DNA from: Bacteroidales bacterium
Lineage (GTDB): Bacteria; Bacteroidota; Bacteroidia; Bacteroidales; Bacteroidaceae
Reading direction: 5' to 3'
DNA: 33,199 nucleotides
Assembly: GCA_015654535.1 (NCBI GenBank)
Contig: JAATGU010000115.1
Location: forward strand, 1-33,199
The notes under the pieces are model-generated. The model was not told where the DNA came from. It saw only the letters and a program-made list of their open reading frames with translations, and made no database searches. Of this stretch, positions 8,892 through 16,945 are shown one piece after another (the first letter of the stretch is position 1; the number at the start of each line of letters is the position of its first letter). The position numbers were made by a program, and so were the translations under genes.

Positions 8892-9016
8892 ATGTGTTTT
8901 TCCAATTGATTAAATAAAATAGATCTTTCCAGTGGCAGAATTTTTGGAAAATTTCAGCAATGAATGATACAGCACCCTGTTTTTGATGAGGATCAGTAAA
9001 TTCGGGTTTTGTATTA
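8659..9016 (+). repeat. Direct repeat bounding the accessory insert (left copy; right copy about 13290-13646)
   Basis: From 8659 the sequence matches that from 13290 with a constant offset of 4631 bp through the phosphoesterase stop codon. By hand count there are 7 mismatches in 233 coding bases, all synonymous. The match continues about 125 bp into non-coding DNA with more mismatches and fades around 9010-9016 / 13640-13646. The DNA between the copies is accessory. Confidence 0.9.
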
Positions 9017-9172
9017 TTTGAGTATCTTTGTCATATATTCATTCTGAATTGTGTAATAGCACATATATAAATACAATATTTGATTTTTTATCGTTGGAAA
9101 CCATGAGTTAAGTACCCGACAACAGACAGGGCAAATCAAAAAAATATCTTTATTAGGATAAATTATAAAACG
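8892..9172. other. Intergenic region between phosphoesterase and AraC genes
   Basis: The first ~125 bp belong to the direct repeat. The rest (about 9017-9172) has no relative elsewhere in the window, contains no ORF, and should hold the araC promoter, although I see no convincing TAnnTTTG box. Confidence 0.4.
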
Positions 9173-10030
9173 ATGCGTAAAAAAACAAAATTCATTCCTG
9201 TAAATTCAATGGCAAAAGAATTCGATACAGGAATTGCCATTGGAAAAACATTGTCCGACAGTTTACAGTCATTAGTAAGATCTGATTATCCACACAGGCG
9301 TGATTACCACATTTTTATATTGGCAGAGAAAGGAAGCGCCTGCATCGAAATTGATTTCGAAAAATACAAAATAGAAACGCCTTACGTTTTATACATCCAC
9401 CCAAATCAGGTACATCGTGTTGTGAAAGATGAGAAAGCGGACTTTTACATTGTAGAGATTAGCAATGAAAATCTAAACCCCGAATACCTGAAATTATTGG
9501 AACATCTTATACCTGCAAAACCTTTACTGTTAAAAAGCAATGTCTTTTCAATAGTGCATCAATCTGTATCGTTATGTATAAACATTTTTGAAAGAAAACA
9601 TGATAAGCTGTATCCGTCTTTGCTCAAAGATTGTTGTAATACGCTGGTTGCTTTGGTTGTTTCGCAGTATTTGGAGCAGACGACACCCACTGACAGGCTT
9701 TCACGTTTTGATTTTATTACCAAAGAATTTCAAATATTACTGGAACATGATTTTACCTTAATCAAACGTCCTGCGGAGTATGCCGCAGCCTTGAATATTT
9801 CTACGCCTTACCTAAATGAATGTGTTAGAAATGCCACCGGTTTTTCAGTTTCTCATCAGATACAGCAACGTATTATTTTGGAAGCCAAACGATTACTTTA
9901 CTATTCTGACAAATCAGTCAAAGAGATCGCAAACGAATTAGGTTATGATGATTATGCTTACTTTTCACGGTTTTTTACCAAAGTAGTCGGGATGACGGCT
10001 TTGACTTTCCGAAAAAAAAACTTCGATTAG
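9173..10030 (+). CDS. AraC-family transcriptional regulator
   Basis: The 285-residue protein has an N-terminal cupin-like sensing domain (about residues 30-130, with the YVLYIHPNQVHRV strand pattern) and a C-terminal pair of helix-turn-helix motifs (about 185-285). The second HTH reads KSVKEIANELGYDDYAYFSRF, the AraC/XylS signature. It likely controls the redox genes downstream in the same orientation. A heavily deleted second copy of this gene lies at about 11530-11660, including matching sequence beyond the stop codon, so two araC copies once flanked the oxidoreductase genes. The ligand is unknown. Confidence 0.88.
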   Translation: MRKKTKFIPVNSMAKEFDTGIAIGKTLSDSLQSLVRSDYPHRRDYHIFILAEKGSACIEIDFEKYKIETPYVLYIHPNQVHRVVKDEKADFYIVEISNENLNPEYLKLLEHLIPAKPLLLKSNVFSIVHQSVSLCINIFERKHDKLYPSLLKDCCNTLVALVVSQYLEQTTPTDRLSRFDFITKEFQILLEHDFTLIKRPAEYAAALNISTPYLNECVRNATGFSVSHQIQQRIILEAKRLLYYSDKSVKEIANELGYDDYAYFSRFFTKVVGMTALTFRKKNFD

Positions 10031-10078
10031 TCCAGTACATACCATTCTCTGTCCATTGCTATCCGTATTGATACCTAG

Positions 10079-10086
10079 TATGTTTG
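10079..10086 (+). promoter_or_regulatory. -7 box upstream of the DsbA-like gene
   Basis: TATGTTTG matches TAnnTTTG 48 bp before the ATG at 10134. The sequence from about 10083 is repeated at 10994 upstream of the nitroreductase relic, where the corresponding box is degraded (TGACTTTG). Confidence 0.5.
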
Positions 10087-10166
10087 CAACGTATATAGAT
10101 CGCAATATTTTGTGTTAAATCTAATTTAAAAGTATGAACTTAATAGAAAGTCTTAACAGGCATTAT
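10083..10166 (+). repeat. Promoter-plus-start-codon repeat (second copy 10994-11081)
   Basis: About 85 bp covering the leader and the first ~11 codons upstream of the DsbA-like domain resemble the leader and first codons of the nitroreductase relic (MNLIESLNRHY versus MDLIKSLNWRY). This explains the odd N-terminus of the 284-residue frame as a captured nitroreductase 5' end. Confidence 0.75.
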
Positions 10167-10988
10167 ACTATCATCAGTTACTTTTTGATAGTCAGCCATT
10201 TTATGGCGTATGGTCAGGATGCAAGAACATCAGGCAGTCAGGAAAATAAACAAATAAAAAATACTACCATGGAAAATAAAATGAAAATCGAAATATGGAG
10301 CGATATAATATGTCCATACTGTTATATTGGTAAGCGAAAATTTGAAATGGCATTGGCTCAATTTCCGAATAAAGACAACGTACAGGTAGAGTGGAAAAGT
10401 TTTCAGCTCGCACCTGACTTAAAGACACAACCGGACAAAAATGCTTTCCAATATATGGGAGAGCAGAGAGGAATAGGTGTGGAACAAACCCAATCAATGA
10501 CCAGCCAGGTTACTCAATTGGCTAAGCAGGCAGGTTTGGAGTATAATTTCGATAAAACCATTGCTGCAAATACTTTTAATGCGCATCGGTTTGCTCATTT
10601 TGCCAAAAAATACGGCAAACAGGACGAAGCGGAAGAAATTTTGTTCCGATCTTTTTTTACAGATGGAAAAAATATTGACGATTATCAGATACTTATTCAG
10701 TTAGGAGCTGAAATCGGATTGGACACAGCCACTTTGAAAACAGCTTTGGAAAACGATAGCTATGCAGGTGATGTGCGTGCAGACATTTCCGAAGCACAGC
10801 AACTCGGTGTAAGTGGTGTGCCGTTTTTTGTATTCAACCGAAAACTTGCCATATCGGGAGCACAGGAAAGCACAACTTTTTTAGAAACACTTGAAAAGGC
10901 TTATGCAGCGTGGCGAAAAGAAAATCCCGAAACAACTTTGGAAGTAATAGAAGGTCAAAGCTGTACACCCGAAGGAAAATGTAAATAG
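10134..10988 (+). CDS. DsbA-family (FrnE-like) oxidoreductase with a chimeric 5' end
   Basis: Residues 51-284 form a complete FrnE-like DsbA-superfamily thioredoxin-fold protein: KIEIWSDIICPYCYIG has the CPYC active site (Cys60, Cys63), a helical insertion follows, and GVSGVPFFVFNRK contains the cis-Pro loop. Members act as cytoplasmic thiol-disulfide oxidoreductases or isomerases. The first ~45 residues are foreign to the family: residues 1-11 copy the nitroreductase N-terminus and 12-45 are of unknown origin. The native start is probably ATG 10269 (MENKMKIEIW), but the frame is open from 10134, whose start-codon context is repeated from a neighbouring gene, so a fused product is possible. 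A short C-rich tail (CTPEGKCK) ends the protein. Confidence 0.82.
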   Translation: MNLIESLNRHYTIISYFLIVSHFMAYGQDARTSGSQENKQIKNTTMENKMKIEIWSDIICPYCYIGKRKFEMALAQFPNKDNVQVEWKSFQLAPDLKTQPDKNAFQYMGEQRGIGVEQTQSMTSQVTQLAKQAGLEYNFDKTIAANTFNAHRFAHFAKKYGKQDEAEEILFRSFFTDGKNIDDYQILIQLGAEIGLDTATLKTALENDSYAGDVRADISEAQQLGVSGVPFFVFNRKLAISGAQESTTFLETLEKAYAAWRKENPETTLEVIEGQSCTPEGKCK

Positions 10989-11048
10989 CTGACTTTGCAA
11001 CGTATATAAATTGCAAGCTTTTGTGTAAAATCTAAAATATTTAATAAT

Positions 11049-11371
11049 ATGGACTTAATAAAAAGTCTTAACTGGCGTTATGCCACAAAAAAATTCATCG
11101 ACAAAAAACTGTCGGCAGACAAGTTGCAGACCATCATCGAGGCTATAAACCTTTCTGCATCATCGGCAGGGCTGCAACCTTACAGGTAGACGCTACTCCT
11201 ATGGAGAGTTTCGATGCCGAGAAATTTGATGAAGTTTTAGGATTGAAAGAAAAAGGGTTGAAAAGTGTCGTGTTGCTTGCCTTAGGTTATAGTGATGAGG
11301 AAAATGATTTTTTGGCTAAGCTTAAAAAAGTACGATTCCCCAAAGAGGAATTTGTTACCGGAATCATTTAA
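11049..11371 (+). pseudogene. Nitroreductase-family relic, internally deleted
   Basis: From ATG 11049 the frame encodes about 46 residues of an NAD(P)H-dependent nitroreductase N-terminus (LIKSLNWRYATKKF, ASSAGLQPYR) and then meets TAG at 11187. Overlapping the stop in another frame, about 61 codons (11186-11368) encode a nitroreductase C-terminus (EVLGLKEKGLKSVVLLALGY, then FPKEEFVTGII) ending at 11371. The middle of the gene, including most flavin-binding sequence, is missing and the two ends are out of frame, so no enzyme can be made. Confidence 0.82.
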
Positions 11372-11374
11372 AAA

Positions 11375-11467
11375 ATGAAAAAACATAAAACCCGATATTT
11401 GATTACGACAGGATTGCTTTCCATATTTATGCTCTTTAGCACCTATCTGTATCCATCCAAGGACTAA
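11375..11467 (+). pseudogene. DoxX-like membrane protein fragment
   Basis: The 30-residue frame begins MKKHKTRYLITTGLLSIFML, which resembles the first transmembrane segment of DoxX-like proteins often found beside nitroreductase and DsbA-like genes. It stops after SKD. The remaining three membrane segments expected of the family are absent, so I read it as the 5' stub of a deleted gene. The family assignment rests on one segment and is tentative. Confidence 0.5.
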
Positions 11468-11529
11468 TCATATAAAGAACAGTTTTGAATCTACTTACAT
11501 GGATACGTTAGAAATGCTATTGTATTTTA

Positions 11530-11660
11530 TAGATTAGGAATCAGTAATGAAAACCTGAAGCCTGAATATCTGAAATTATTGGAATACATTATCCCTGTCA
11601 AACCTCTGCCGTTAAAAAAATATTTTTTTTCATTTCCGGAATAAAAAACTTGATTAGTCC
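11530..11660 (+). pseudogene. Second araC-like gene remnant with a large internal deletion
   Basis: Translation gives ISNENLKPEYLKLLEYIIP, matching ISNENLNPEYLKLLEHLIPA of the intact regulator (about 9460-9520). The relic then jumps directly to sequence matching that gene's last codons and its 3' flank (ATTAGTCCAGTA near 10026-10037 and 11653-11664). Roughly 450 bp between these parts are gone, including both HTH motifs. Confidence 0.75.
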
Positions 11661-11787
11661 AGTATCTACCCTTTTCTGTCTATTATTACCTCCGATTATA
11701 TACTGTACTTTTGTACCCCAATGAGGCAGTGGTGTCAACCATTGTAATATATTAAACTTTGGTAAAAATAATTTTAAGGGGTAAGAT

Positions 11788-13209
11788 TTGAACATTATGG
11801 ATAAAAGACAACAGGAGAGATATAGAGAAGACGATGAAAAGCTGGCTGGAATGACTCTGCTCATTGCAATCATAACGAGTTTTGCAGGGACCTTCGCGGC
11901 AAGTGCGATAAACCTCGCTATTCCAGCAATATCTGCGGAGTTTCGAAGCGGCTCTGAACTCACAGGATGGATCATTACGGGCTTTTTGCTCGGGAATGTA
12001 GTATTTTCGGTGCCGTTTGGCAGGATAGCTGATCTTACAGGGCGTAAACGGGTACTTGCGGCCGGCGTGGCGATTTTCGCGACTACGTCTCTTGCTTGTG
12101 TATTTGCGGTTTCAATGTGGACTTTGATCATTTTGCGCATTGTGCAGGGACTCGGAGGTGCTATGTTCGCCAGCACGAACATAGCAATTATGGTGGACGC
12201 ATATCCTCCTCGAAAAAGAGGAAAAGTCTTAGGCCTTGCGATTGCTTCGGCTTATATAGGGTTGTCTGTAGGTGCCCCGATCGGCGGTGCTTTAAATAAC
12301 TACCTCGGTTGGCGATCGATTTTCATCGTGATGACGCTTATGAGCTTTATCTCTCTGATTCTGGTCTTATTAAAGTTGCCGGATGATTCGAGAAAAGCAG
12401 TTGGCGAAAATTTTGATGCACCTGGGAACCTGATGTATATTATTGCCAGCACGCTTGTTTTGAGCGGTATTTCAATGTGGGCTGGTCATCATTGGGTGGG
12501 CGCTTTGATATTGGTGGGCTTGCTAATCGGCGTGGTGTTCGTTAGGCACGAGTGGAAACGCGAAACCCCCGTTCTCGACGTTAGACTTCTCGCAAGCAAC
12601 AGAAACTATGCATTTTCCAATATTGCAACATTTTTGAATTATGCGTTCATCGCCGGCTTAACCTATTACCTGTCAATATACCTTCAGCTTGTCCTAGGGT
12701 TAAATTCAATGATTTCCGGTGCGATCATGATGGGCCAGCCGCTGTTTCAGGCAATCGTCTCCCCATATGCGGGAAAGCTGTCCGACAGGGTTTCGCCGTT
12801 CAAAGTAGCGACGGCGGGCATGGTGATCTGCGCGGTTGGTCTGTTTGGTTTCTGTTTTATAAGTGAGAATACCTCTCTCGCGTATGTGATTGCAGTGCTG
12901 ATCGTGATCGGTACGGGTTTTGGCGTCTTCTCGTCTTCAAATTCCAATGCGATTATGTCATGCGTAGAACCTCAAGACTACGGTGCTGCGAACTCATTTC
13001 AGATAACAATGCGAAATTTGGGACAGACGGTAAGCCTATGCATTGTGACGTCGATCATGACTGCTCATATCGGGGACACAGCCTTTACGGACGCGCCTAC
13101 GTCTGCGCTAATTTTATCGATGCGCACGGGCTTCATCACCTTTACCGTGCTCTGCGTAATCGGAATTTTCTTTTCAATGGAGAAAAAGAGCAGTAAAATT
13201 ATGCGATAA
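11788..13209 (+). CDS. MFS drug-efflux transporter (DHA2-like), probably acquired
   Basis: The 473-residue inner-membrane protein is a Major Facilitator Superfamily exporter, likely proton-coupled drug or metabolite efflux. Motif A is GRIADLTGRKR (residues 78-88), and a motif C-like GLSVGAPIGGAL follows in segment 5. Length and hydrophobic pattern suit 12-14 membrane segments. The gene stands out: it is visibly richer in GC than its neighbours, and it has a clear AAGGGG Shine-Dalgarno (11776-11781) six bases before TTG 11788, whereas Bacteroidales genes generally lack one. ATG 11797 is the alternative start. These traits suggest transfer from a Firmicutes-like donor. The substrate is unknown. 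Confidence 0.87.
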   Translation: MNIMDKRQQERYREDDEKLAGMTLLIAIITSFAGTFAASAINLAIPAISAEFRSGSELTGWIITGFLLGNVVFSVPFGRIADLTGRKRVLAAGVAIFATTSLACVFAVSMWTLIILRIVQGLGGAMFASTNIAIMVDAYPPRKRGKVLGLAIASAYIGLSVGAPIGGALNNYLGWRSIFIVMTLMSFISLILVLLKLPDDSRKAVGENFDAPGNLMYIIASTLVLSGISMWAGHHWVGALILVGLLIGVVFVRHEWKRETPVLDVRLLASNRNYAFSNIATFLNYAFIAGLTYYLSIYLQLVLGLNSMISGAIMMGQPLFQAIVSPYAGKLSDRVSPFKVATAGMVICAVGLFGFCFISENTSLAYVIAVLIVIGTGFGVFSSSNSNAIMSCVEPQDYGAANSFQITMRNLGQTVSLCIVTSIMTAHIGDTAFTDAPTSALILSMRTGFITFTVLCVIGIFFSMEKKSSKIMR

Positions 13210-13289
13210 TAATCCGAAACAATAGCAGAATCAAAAGTATTAAGGTCTTGAGGGAAATAAGTGATATTATACATGCTGGAGCTTCTTTG

Positions 13290-13522
13290 CGGGAAATTAT
13301 GATCCTTCAATCAGAGGAAGCCTTTTGGTTCATCCTCCTAAGTTGTTTATCAGTGGTCATTCTCATATACTTAAGGTGAAGTATGACAAAACCTTGAAAA
13401 TGTTACATATTAATCCTGGAGCTGCTGGAATATATGGCTTTCATAAAGTGCGTACCATGGTTAGGTTCGTAATAGACAAAGGAGAATTCAAAGACTTAGA
13501 AGTCATTGAACTGGCGGGATAA
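13290..13522 (+). pseudogene. 3' fragment of the metallophosphoesterase gene
   Basis: This stretch encodes the last 76 residues of the 8400-8891 protein with an identical amino-acid sequence, including GHSH, but lacks the N-terminal metal-binding half. A frame could start at TTG 13325, but it would lack Asp9, His11, Asp33 and Asn55 and could not be an enzyme. The join to unrelated DNA is at 13289/13290. The non-coding part of the repeat continues to about 13646. Confidence 0.9.
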
Positions 13523-13675
13523 ATGTGTTTTTCCAATTGATTAAATAAAATAGATATTTCCTGTGGCAGAATCTTTTGAAAATTTCAGCGATGAGTGATA
13601 CAGCACTCTGTTTTTTATGAGGATCGGTAAATTTATTTTGTATAGTAATTTATAGATATAGTATTTATAAATTAC

Positions 13676-13683
13676 TATATTTG
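13676..13683 (+). promoter_or_regulatory. -7 box of the TPR/HTH regulator gene
   Basis: TATATTTG matches TAnnTTTG. It overlaps the GTG at 13683 that could otherwise be taken as a start codon, so translation should begin at ATG 13704, leaving a leader of only about 15 bases. Confidence 0.6.
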
Positions 13684-13703
13684 TGGTCATAAAAATCAAA
13701 GGG

Positions 13704-15350
13704 ATGTATAAAAAATCAAATGCCATCTGTATTGCACTTCTTATTGGTATAATGATCACGCTGTATTCCTGTAATCGCTTCCACTCTACTCTTACAAAAG
13801 CGGAGACCCTTATGGAGGAACATCCGGATAGTGCACTTACTTTATTACGTGGCATAAAGAATCCGGAAGAATTATCCGAGCGTAATTATGCTTTCTATGC
13901 ACTGCTGGTTACCCAAGCCATGGATAAAAACAACCTCGACCTAACTAAAGATACCTTGTCGGACGATGCAGTGCATTACTTTAGTCAAAGCAAAGATTCC
14001 ATACATGCCGCCAAAGCCTATTTTTATTCAGGAAGGGTGAACGAAAAGATGAAGAATGCCGACCAGGCAATTGCCTGCTACCTCAAGGCAAAAGATTTTT
14101 CCAAAGGCAGTAAAGAGTATAAATTCCAGTATCTTATACGATATTACTTAGGGAATTTGTACCTTATGCAAGACCTCGATAAAGATGGAATTAACGCATA
14201 TAAAGAAGCATATCGGTATGCTTTCATTTTAAAGAATAACACCTACCGGTGCCTCTCTTTAAGCAAAATTGGTTTTGGCTATTCAATTTTAGAGGAAGAA
14301 GACAGTGCACTAAATTATCAATTTAGAGCGTTGAAGATCGCCGAAAAAAGTTATAAAAGCTATACAAGTACCATATATAACTACATAAGTGAAATATATA
14401 GCAGAACAGGTAAATATAAGCTTGCGCTTCACTATTACAATAAAGCTTTTGCCTCCAAACAGCAAGAAGATGATCTTTATACACTTTACTCCTCCAAAGG
14501 TGAAATCTATGCAGATATGCATCAATATGATTCTGCCGTCTATTATCTGAATAAAAGTCTTAAAAGTAGTTTTATCTATACTAAAGCATCAGGATATTCA
14601 CTTTTAGCAAAGACTTACGAAGCGCAAGGAAAAATAGACAAAGCTCTTTATTGCAAAAATCAGTTCAATCTTTATCGCGACACCATTGACACACAAACAC
14701 AAAGTGCAGCAATTATTGAGATGCAAGAGATTTATAAACACAGTAAGCTAAAAGAAGAAAATTTGCTTTTAAAGCAAAAAGAAGAAGAAAAGAACAAATC
14801 GTTTTATCGGTTGAGTTTGTTTGCTAGCCTGCTTTTTCTGATTGGTGGATGTGCTTATCTTGTTACTTATAAGAAAAGTCAAAAACGAAAAGAACAAATC
14901 CTGCTCGATCAAGAAGTACTGCAAAAAGAAAAAATAGAGGAACTGGAAAAAGAGAAAGAACAGATTCAAAAAGAGACAGAACTCCGGGCCGATTTCTATA
15001 GACAACTAAATTTGGTGGTTATTCCCGAACTTAGAAATACAATGAATGAGAAAGCAGGAGCAGAAAGCAAACATATTAAGCTAACAGAGAAAGATTGGGA
15101 CAGAATTATTGAGAACACAGACGTGGCATTCAGTCACTTCACCAAGCGACTAAAAGAAGCTTACCCTCAAATGACTACGATAGACATACGTTTCTGCTGT
15201 CTAATTAAAATGCAGTTAAAGCAATCCGAAATTGCCGATATTCTGAACATGGAAAAGATCTCTGTAAAGAGACGAAAATTACGTATCCGTAAAGACAAAA
15301 TGATGCTCGATGATGGAAGAATACTGGATGAAATTATTCGAAATTTTTAA
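13704..15350 (+). CDS. TPR lipoprotein-type membrane regulator with C-terminal HTH
   Basis: The 548-residue protein starts with a signal-like segment ending LYSC (Cys23, possible lipobox). TPR-like helical repeats fill about residues 30-325, a coiled coil starts near 335, one membrane span (LSLFASLLFLIGGCAYLVTY) lies at about 370-389, a second Glu/Lys-rich coiled coil follows, and a C-terminal HTH-like domain covers about 490-540 (LKQSEIADILNMEKISVKRR). This layout is a common Bacteroides regulator type thought to sense envelope signals and bind DNA from the membrane. It is the only intact one of three copies in the window; the others are at 19694-20048 and 30961-31143. The first paired-site promoter lies immediately downstream. 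I chose ATG 13704 because the upstream GTG overlaps the promoter. Confidence 0.8.
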   Translation: MYKKSNAICIALLIGIMITLYSCNRFHSTLTKAETLMEEHPDSALTLLRGIKNPEELSERNYAFYALLVTQAMDKNNLDLTKDTLSDDAVHYFSQSKDSIHAAKAYFYSGRVNEKMKNADQAIACYLKAKDFSKGSKEYKFQYLIRYYLGNLYLMQDLDKDGINAYKEAYRYAFILKNNTYRCLSLSKIGFGYSILEEEDSALNYQFRALKIAEKSYKSYTSTIYNYISEIYSRTGKYKLALHYYNKAFASKQQEDDLYTLYSSKGEIYADMHQYDSAVYYLNKSLKSSFIYTKASGYSLLAKTYEAQGKIDKALYCKNQFNLYRDTIDTQTQSAAIIEMQEIYKHSKLKEENLLLKQKEEEKNKSFYRLSLFASLLFLIGGCAYLVTYKKSQKRKEQILLDQEVLQKEKIEELEKEKEQIQKETELRADFYRQLNLVVIPELRNTMNEKAGAESKHIKLTEKDWDRIIENTDVAFSHFTKRLKEAYPQMTTIDIRFCCLIKMQLKQSEIADILNMEKISVKRRKLRIRKDKMMLDDGRILDEIIRNF

Positions 15351-15521
15351 ACTGTCGCCCACTAATTTCTTTAATGTTTATATTAGCTATCTATATTTGA
15401 GCTACTTAAGCAATATATAGTGTACCTTAATTGTCGCCCATTTTTTTTGTTTTATTTGAATAGACCCGCTACATTTGTTGACACTAAGTTTATAGAATGT
15501 ATCATTTAAAATCAAAACAAT
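15351..15521 (+). promoter_or_regulatory. Conserved promoter with paired TGTCGCCCA sites, copy 1
   Basis: Two identical 9-mers TGTCGCCCA lie at 15353-15361 and 15432-15440, 79 bp apart start to start. The second is followed by TTTG (15446-15449), 20 nt, and TACATTTG (15470-15477), a complete Bacteroides -33/-7 promoter. An AT-rich inverted repeat (CTATATT...AATATATAG) sits between the two 9-mers. The same layout recurs at 20049-20219 and 31144-31314. I infer operator sites for the upstream regulator. Confidence 0.72.
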
Positions 15522-15575
15522 ATAAAAAGGGATATATTATTTACGTTTCTTCCTGTTTAGCTGGCAAATATTAGT
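15522..15575 (+). pseudogene. Remnant of a DUF3244-like gene start
   Basis: Downstream of promoter copy 1, at the position where copies 2 and 3 have a start codon, the sequence is alignable to the first ~15 codons of the DUF3244-like genes, but the ATG is ATA and the similarity soon stops, with an in-frame TAG ending at 15575. The unit 1 copy of this gene has been lost. Confidence 0.6.
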
Positions 15576-15757
15576 GTTATGACTCTTCTATTAAGATGAA
15601 TAATGTTTTTCTTTTTACTATGATATAATATATATACTTTTGAAAATCAATTAATGAACTGTTTTGTAAGTCAATATCAAAATTATGAAAAGGATAGATT
15701 GTCGACATTTCTATAAGTTCAATTTTTATTTTTTATTATTTTAAAAAAAATGAAATT
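15576..15757. other. Leader of the unit 1 peptide gene
   Basis: AT-rich, no ORF. TACTTTTG at 15635-15642 matches TAnnTTTG and might be an additional promoter for the gene at 15758, without a good -33 box. Otherwise transcription would come from the conserved promoter at 15446-15477, giving a ~280-base leader. Confidence 0.35.
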
Positions 15758-16045
15758 ATGAAAAAAATTATGTTTATTTGTGCAATGCTATTTGCATCGG
15801 CACAGGTTATGAATGCTGCAGAAGAAAGCACTAATGTAAAAAATGCAGAGTCTACTACAACAGATGGATTTACGATTGATAAAATGAATGTGCCTTCTGT
15901 AGATAATATAGAAGAGTGTGAAACAGCTGGCTATCACTTTGTATCATCCTGTGGTGGAGAATTGAGTATGAATACAGATAGAGACCTTTCAAACAAGGAA
16001 ATAAATGCAATCATGGATTCATTAGAAGCTGAATGTTCTGAATAA
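15758..16045 (+). CDS. Small secreted Cys-containing peptide/protein
   Basis: The 95-residue product has a clear signal peptide (MKKIMFICAM... with probable cleavage after VMNA, residue 20). The mature part is acidic, Ser/Thr-rich at first, then has three cysteines (Cys54, Cys65, Cys93) and GGELS after the second. I do not recognise a family. It is the first gene after promoter copy 1, is followed by a very strong stem-loop, and precedes a GLPGLI protein and a TonB-type beta-barrel. That order (small product, hairpin, processing or transport genes) resembles the peptide cluster in unit 2, so a secreted peptide cargo is a reasonable but unproven idea. An out-of-frame ATG 9 bp upstream is quickly stopped. 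Confidence 0.6.
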   Translation: MKKIMFICAMLFASAQVMNAAEESTNVKNAESTTTDGFTIDKMNVPSVDNIEECETAGYHFVSSCGGELSMNTDRDLSNKEINAIMDSLEAECSE

Positions 16046-16062
16046 TAATTAAAGAATGATGT

Positions 16063-16104
16063 AATCTCTAAGTTTGACATATTCAGACTTAGAGATTTAA
16101 TAAA
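16063..16104 (+). terminator. Strong hairpin between the small peptide gene and GLPGLI gene
   Basis: A 15-bp stem pairs 16063-16077 with 16083-16097 (core AATCTCTAAGT / ACTTAGAGATT, one G-U wobble) around a 5-base loop. AT-rich sequence follows with only a short T-run (16103-16106), so partial termination or mRNA 3'-end protection is likely, raising peptide transcript over the downstream genes. Confidence 0.65.
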
Positions 16105-16114
16105 TTTTGTACTA

Positions 16115-16945
16115 ATGAATAAATTAGTTATAACATCAATCTTTCTATTGTGTGCTTTCTCTATCTTTGCACAAGTGCCCTTGGACAGTGCCTATTTACA
16201 AATTACTTATCTGGAAGACTTTGTTAGAAACATAGATCATCCGGAAAAAAAGAGATATGATGAAATGGTTTTGAATATCGGAAAGTTTAGTTCTGAGTTT
16301 TATAGCAAAAGGGAAGATAAAGTAAAGTACATGATGGATAGTCTCTTAAGATCGGGAAGGAACGTTTATGATGCACGGGAAGTCATTGGCGAATATCCAC
16401 GTAGTTATCAGTATTATCATGTGTATAAAAATATGCCTTCTATTGGGAAACTGACCGGTACAGATCAGATCTTATTCGATTCTTATCAATACGAGGAAGA
16501 ACTAGTTAAACCTGTATGGGAGTTCTTGTCTGATAGAAAAGAGATTCAAGGCTATGCTTGCCAAAAAGCGATGACTCGTTTTAGAGGACGAAAATGGTTG
16601 GCATGGTATACCACAGAAATTCCAATTTCTGATGGTCCGTGGAAATTGTGCGGATTGCCAGGGCTTATTTTTGATGCCATGGATAGTGATAGCCTTTATC
16701 ATTTTTATTGTGTGGGCGTTAAGCAGTTAAAAGACCAGTTACCTATATTTATCAATGGAAAGTATATAAAATGTACGAAACAGGAGTTCTATAAAATGAA
16801 TAAAGAATTGAAAGGAGATCTGGCAGCATATATGAAACGTCAACCGGGAGTAATAAATGCAGTTGTTACAGATCCTAATGGCAAAACGGTAAAACCTAAA
16901 AAGTATCTGGATATGGAAGTAGAAGATGAGCCTGTGAAGAAATGA
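16115..16945 (+). CDS. GLPGLI family protein
   Basis: The 276-residue secreted protein has a signal peptide (cleavage near FAQ, residue 20) and the defining motif GLPGLI at residues 180-185, within PWKLCGLPGLIFDAMDSD. An RKEIQGYACQKAMTRFRGRK segment precedes it, as in other members. The family is widespread in Bacteroidetes, commonly next to TonB-linked receptors, and its biochemical role is unknown. The gene overlaps the next by four bases (ATGA), so the two are translationally coupled. Residues 260-276 are charged and probably disordered. Confidence 0.88.
   Translation: MNKLVITSIFLLCAFSIFAQVPLDSAYLQITYLEDFVRNIDHPEKKRYDEMVLNIGKFSSEFYSKREDKVKYMMDSLLRSGRNVYDAREVIGEYPRSYQYYHVYKNMPSIGKLTGTDQILFDSYQYEEELVKPVWEFLSDRKEIQGYACQKAMTRFRGRKWLAWYTTEIPISDGPWKLCGLPGLIFDAMDSDSLYHFYCVGVKQLKDQLPIFINGKYIKCTKQEFYKMNKELKGDLAAYMKRQPGVINAVVTDPNGKTVKPKKYLDMEVEDEPVKK

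Noticed and set aside
11598..12182. 194-codon minus-strand frame
   Set aside because: It lies mostly opposite the MFS gene, which has clear family motifs; the long antisense frame follows from that gene's GC-rich codon pattern.
13325..13522. 65-codon frame as a separate protein
   Set aside because: It is the 3' end of a truncated phosphoesterase gene, starts at TTG and lacks half of the metal ligands.
8659..13646. Insertion sequence or transposon bounded by the direct repeats
   Set aside because: No transposase, integrase or terminal inverted repeats are present; the repeats are gene fragments of about 350 bp, which fits homologous recombination better.
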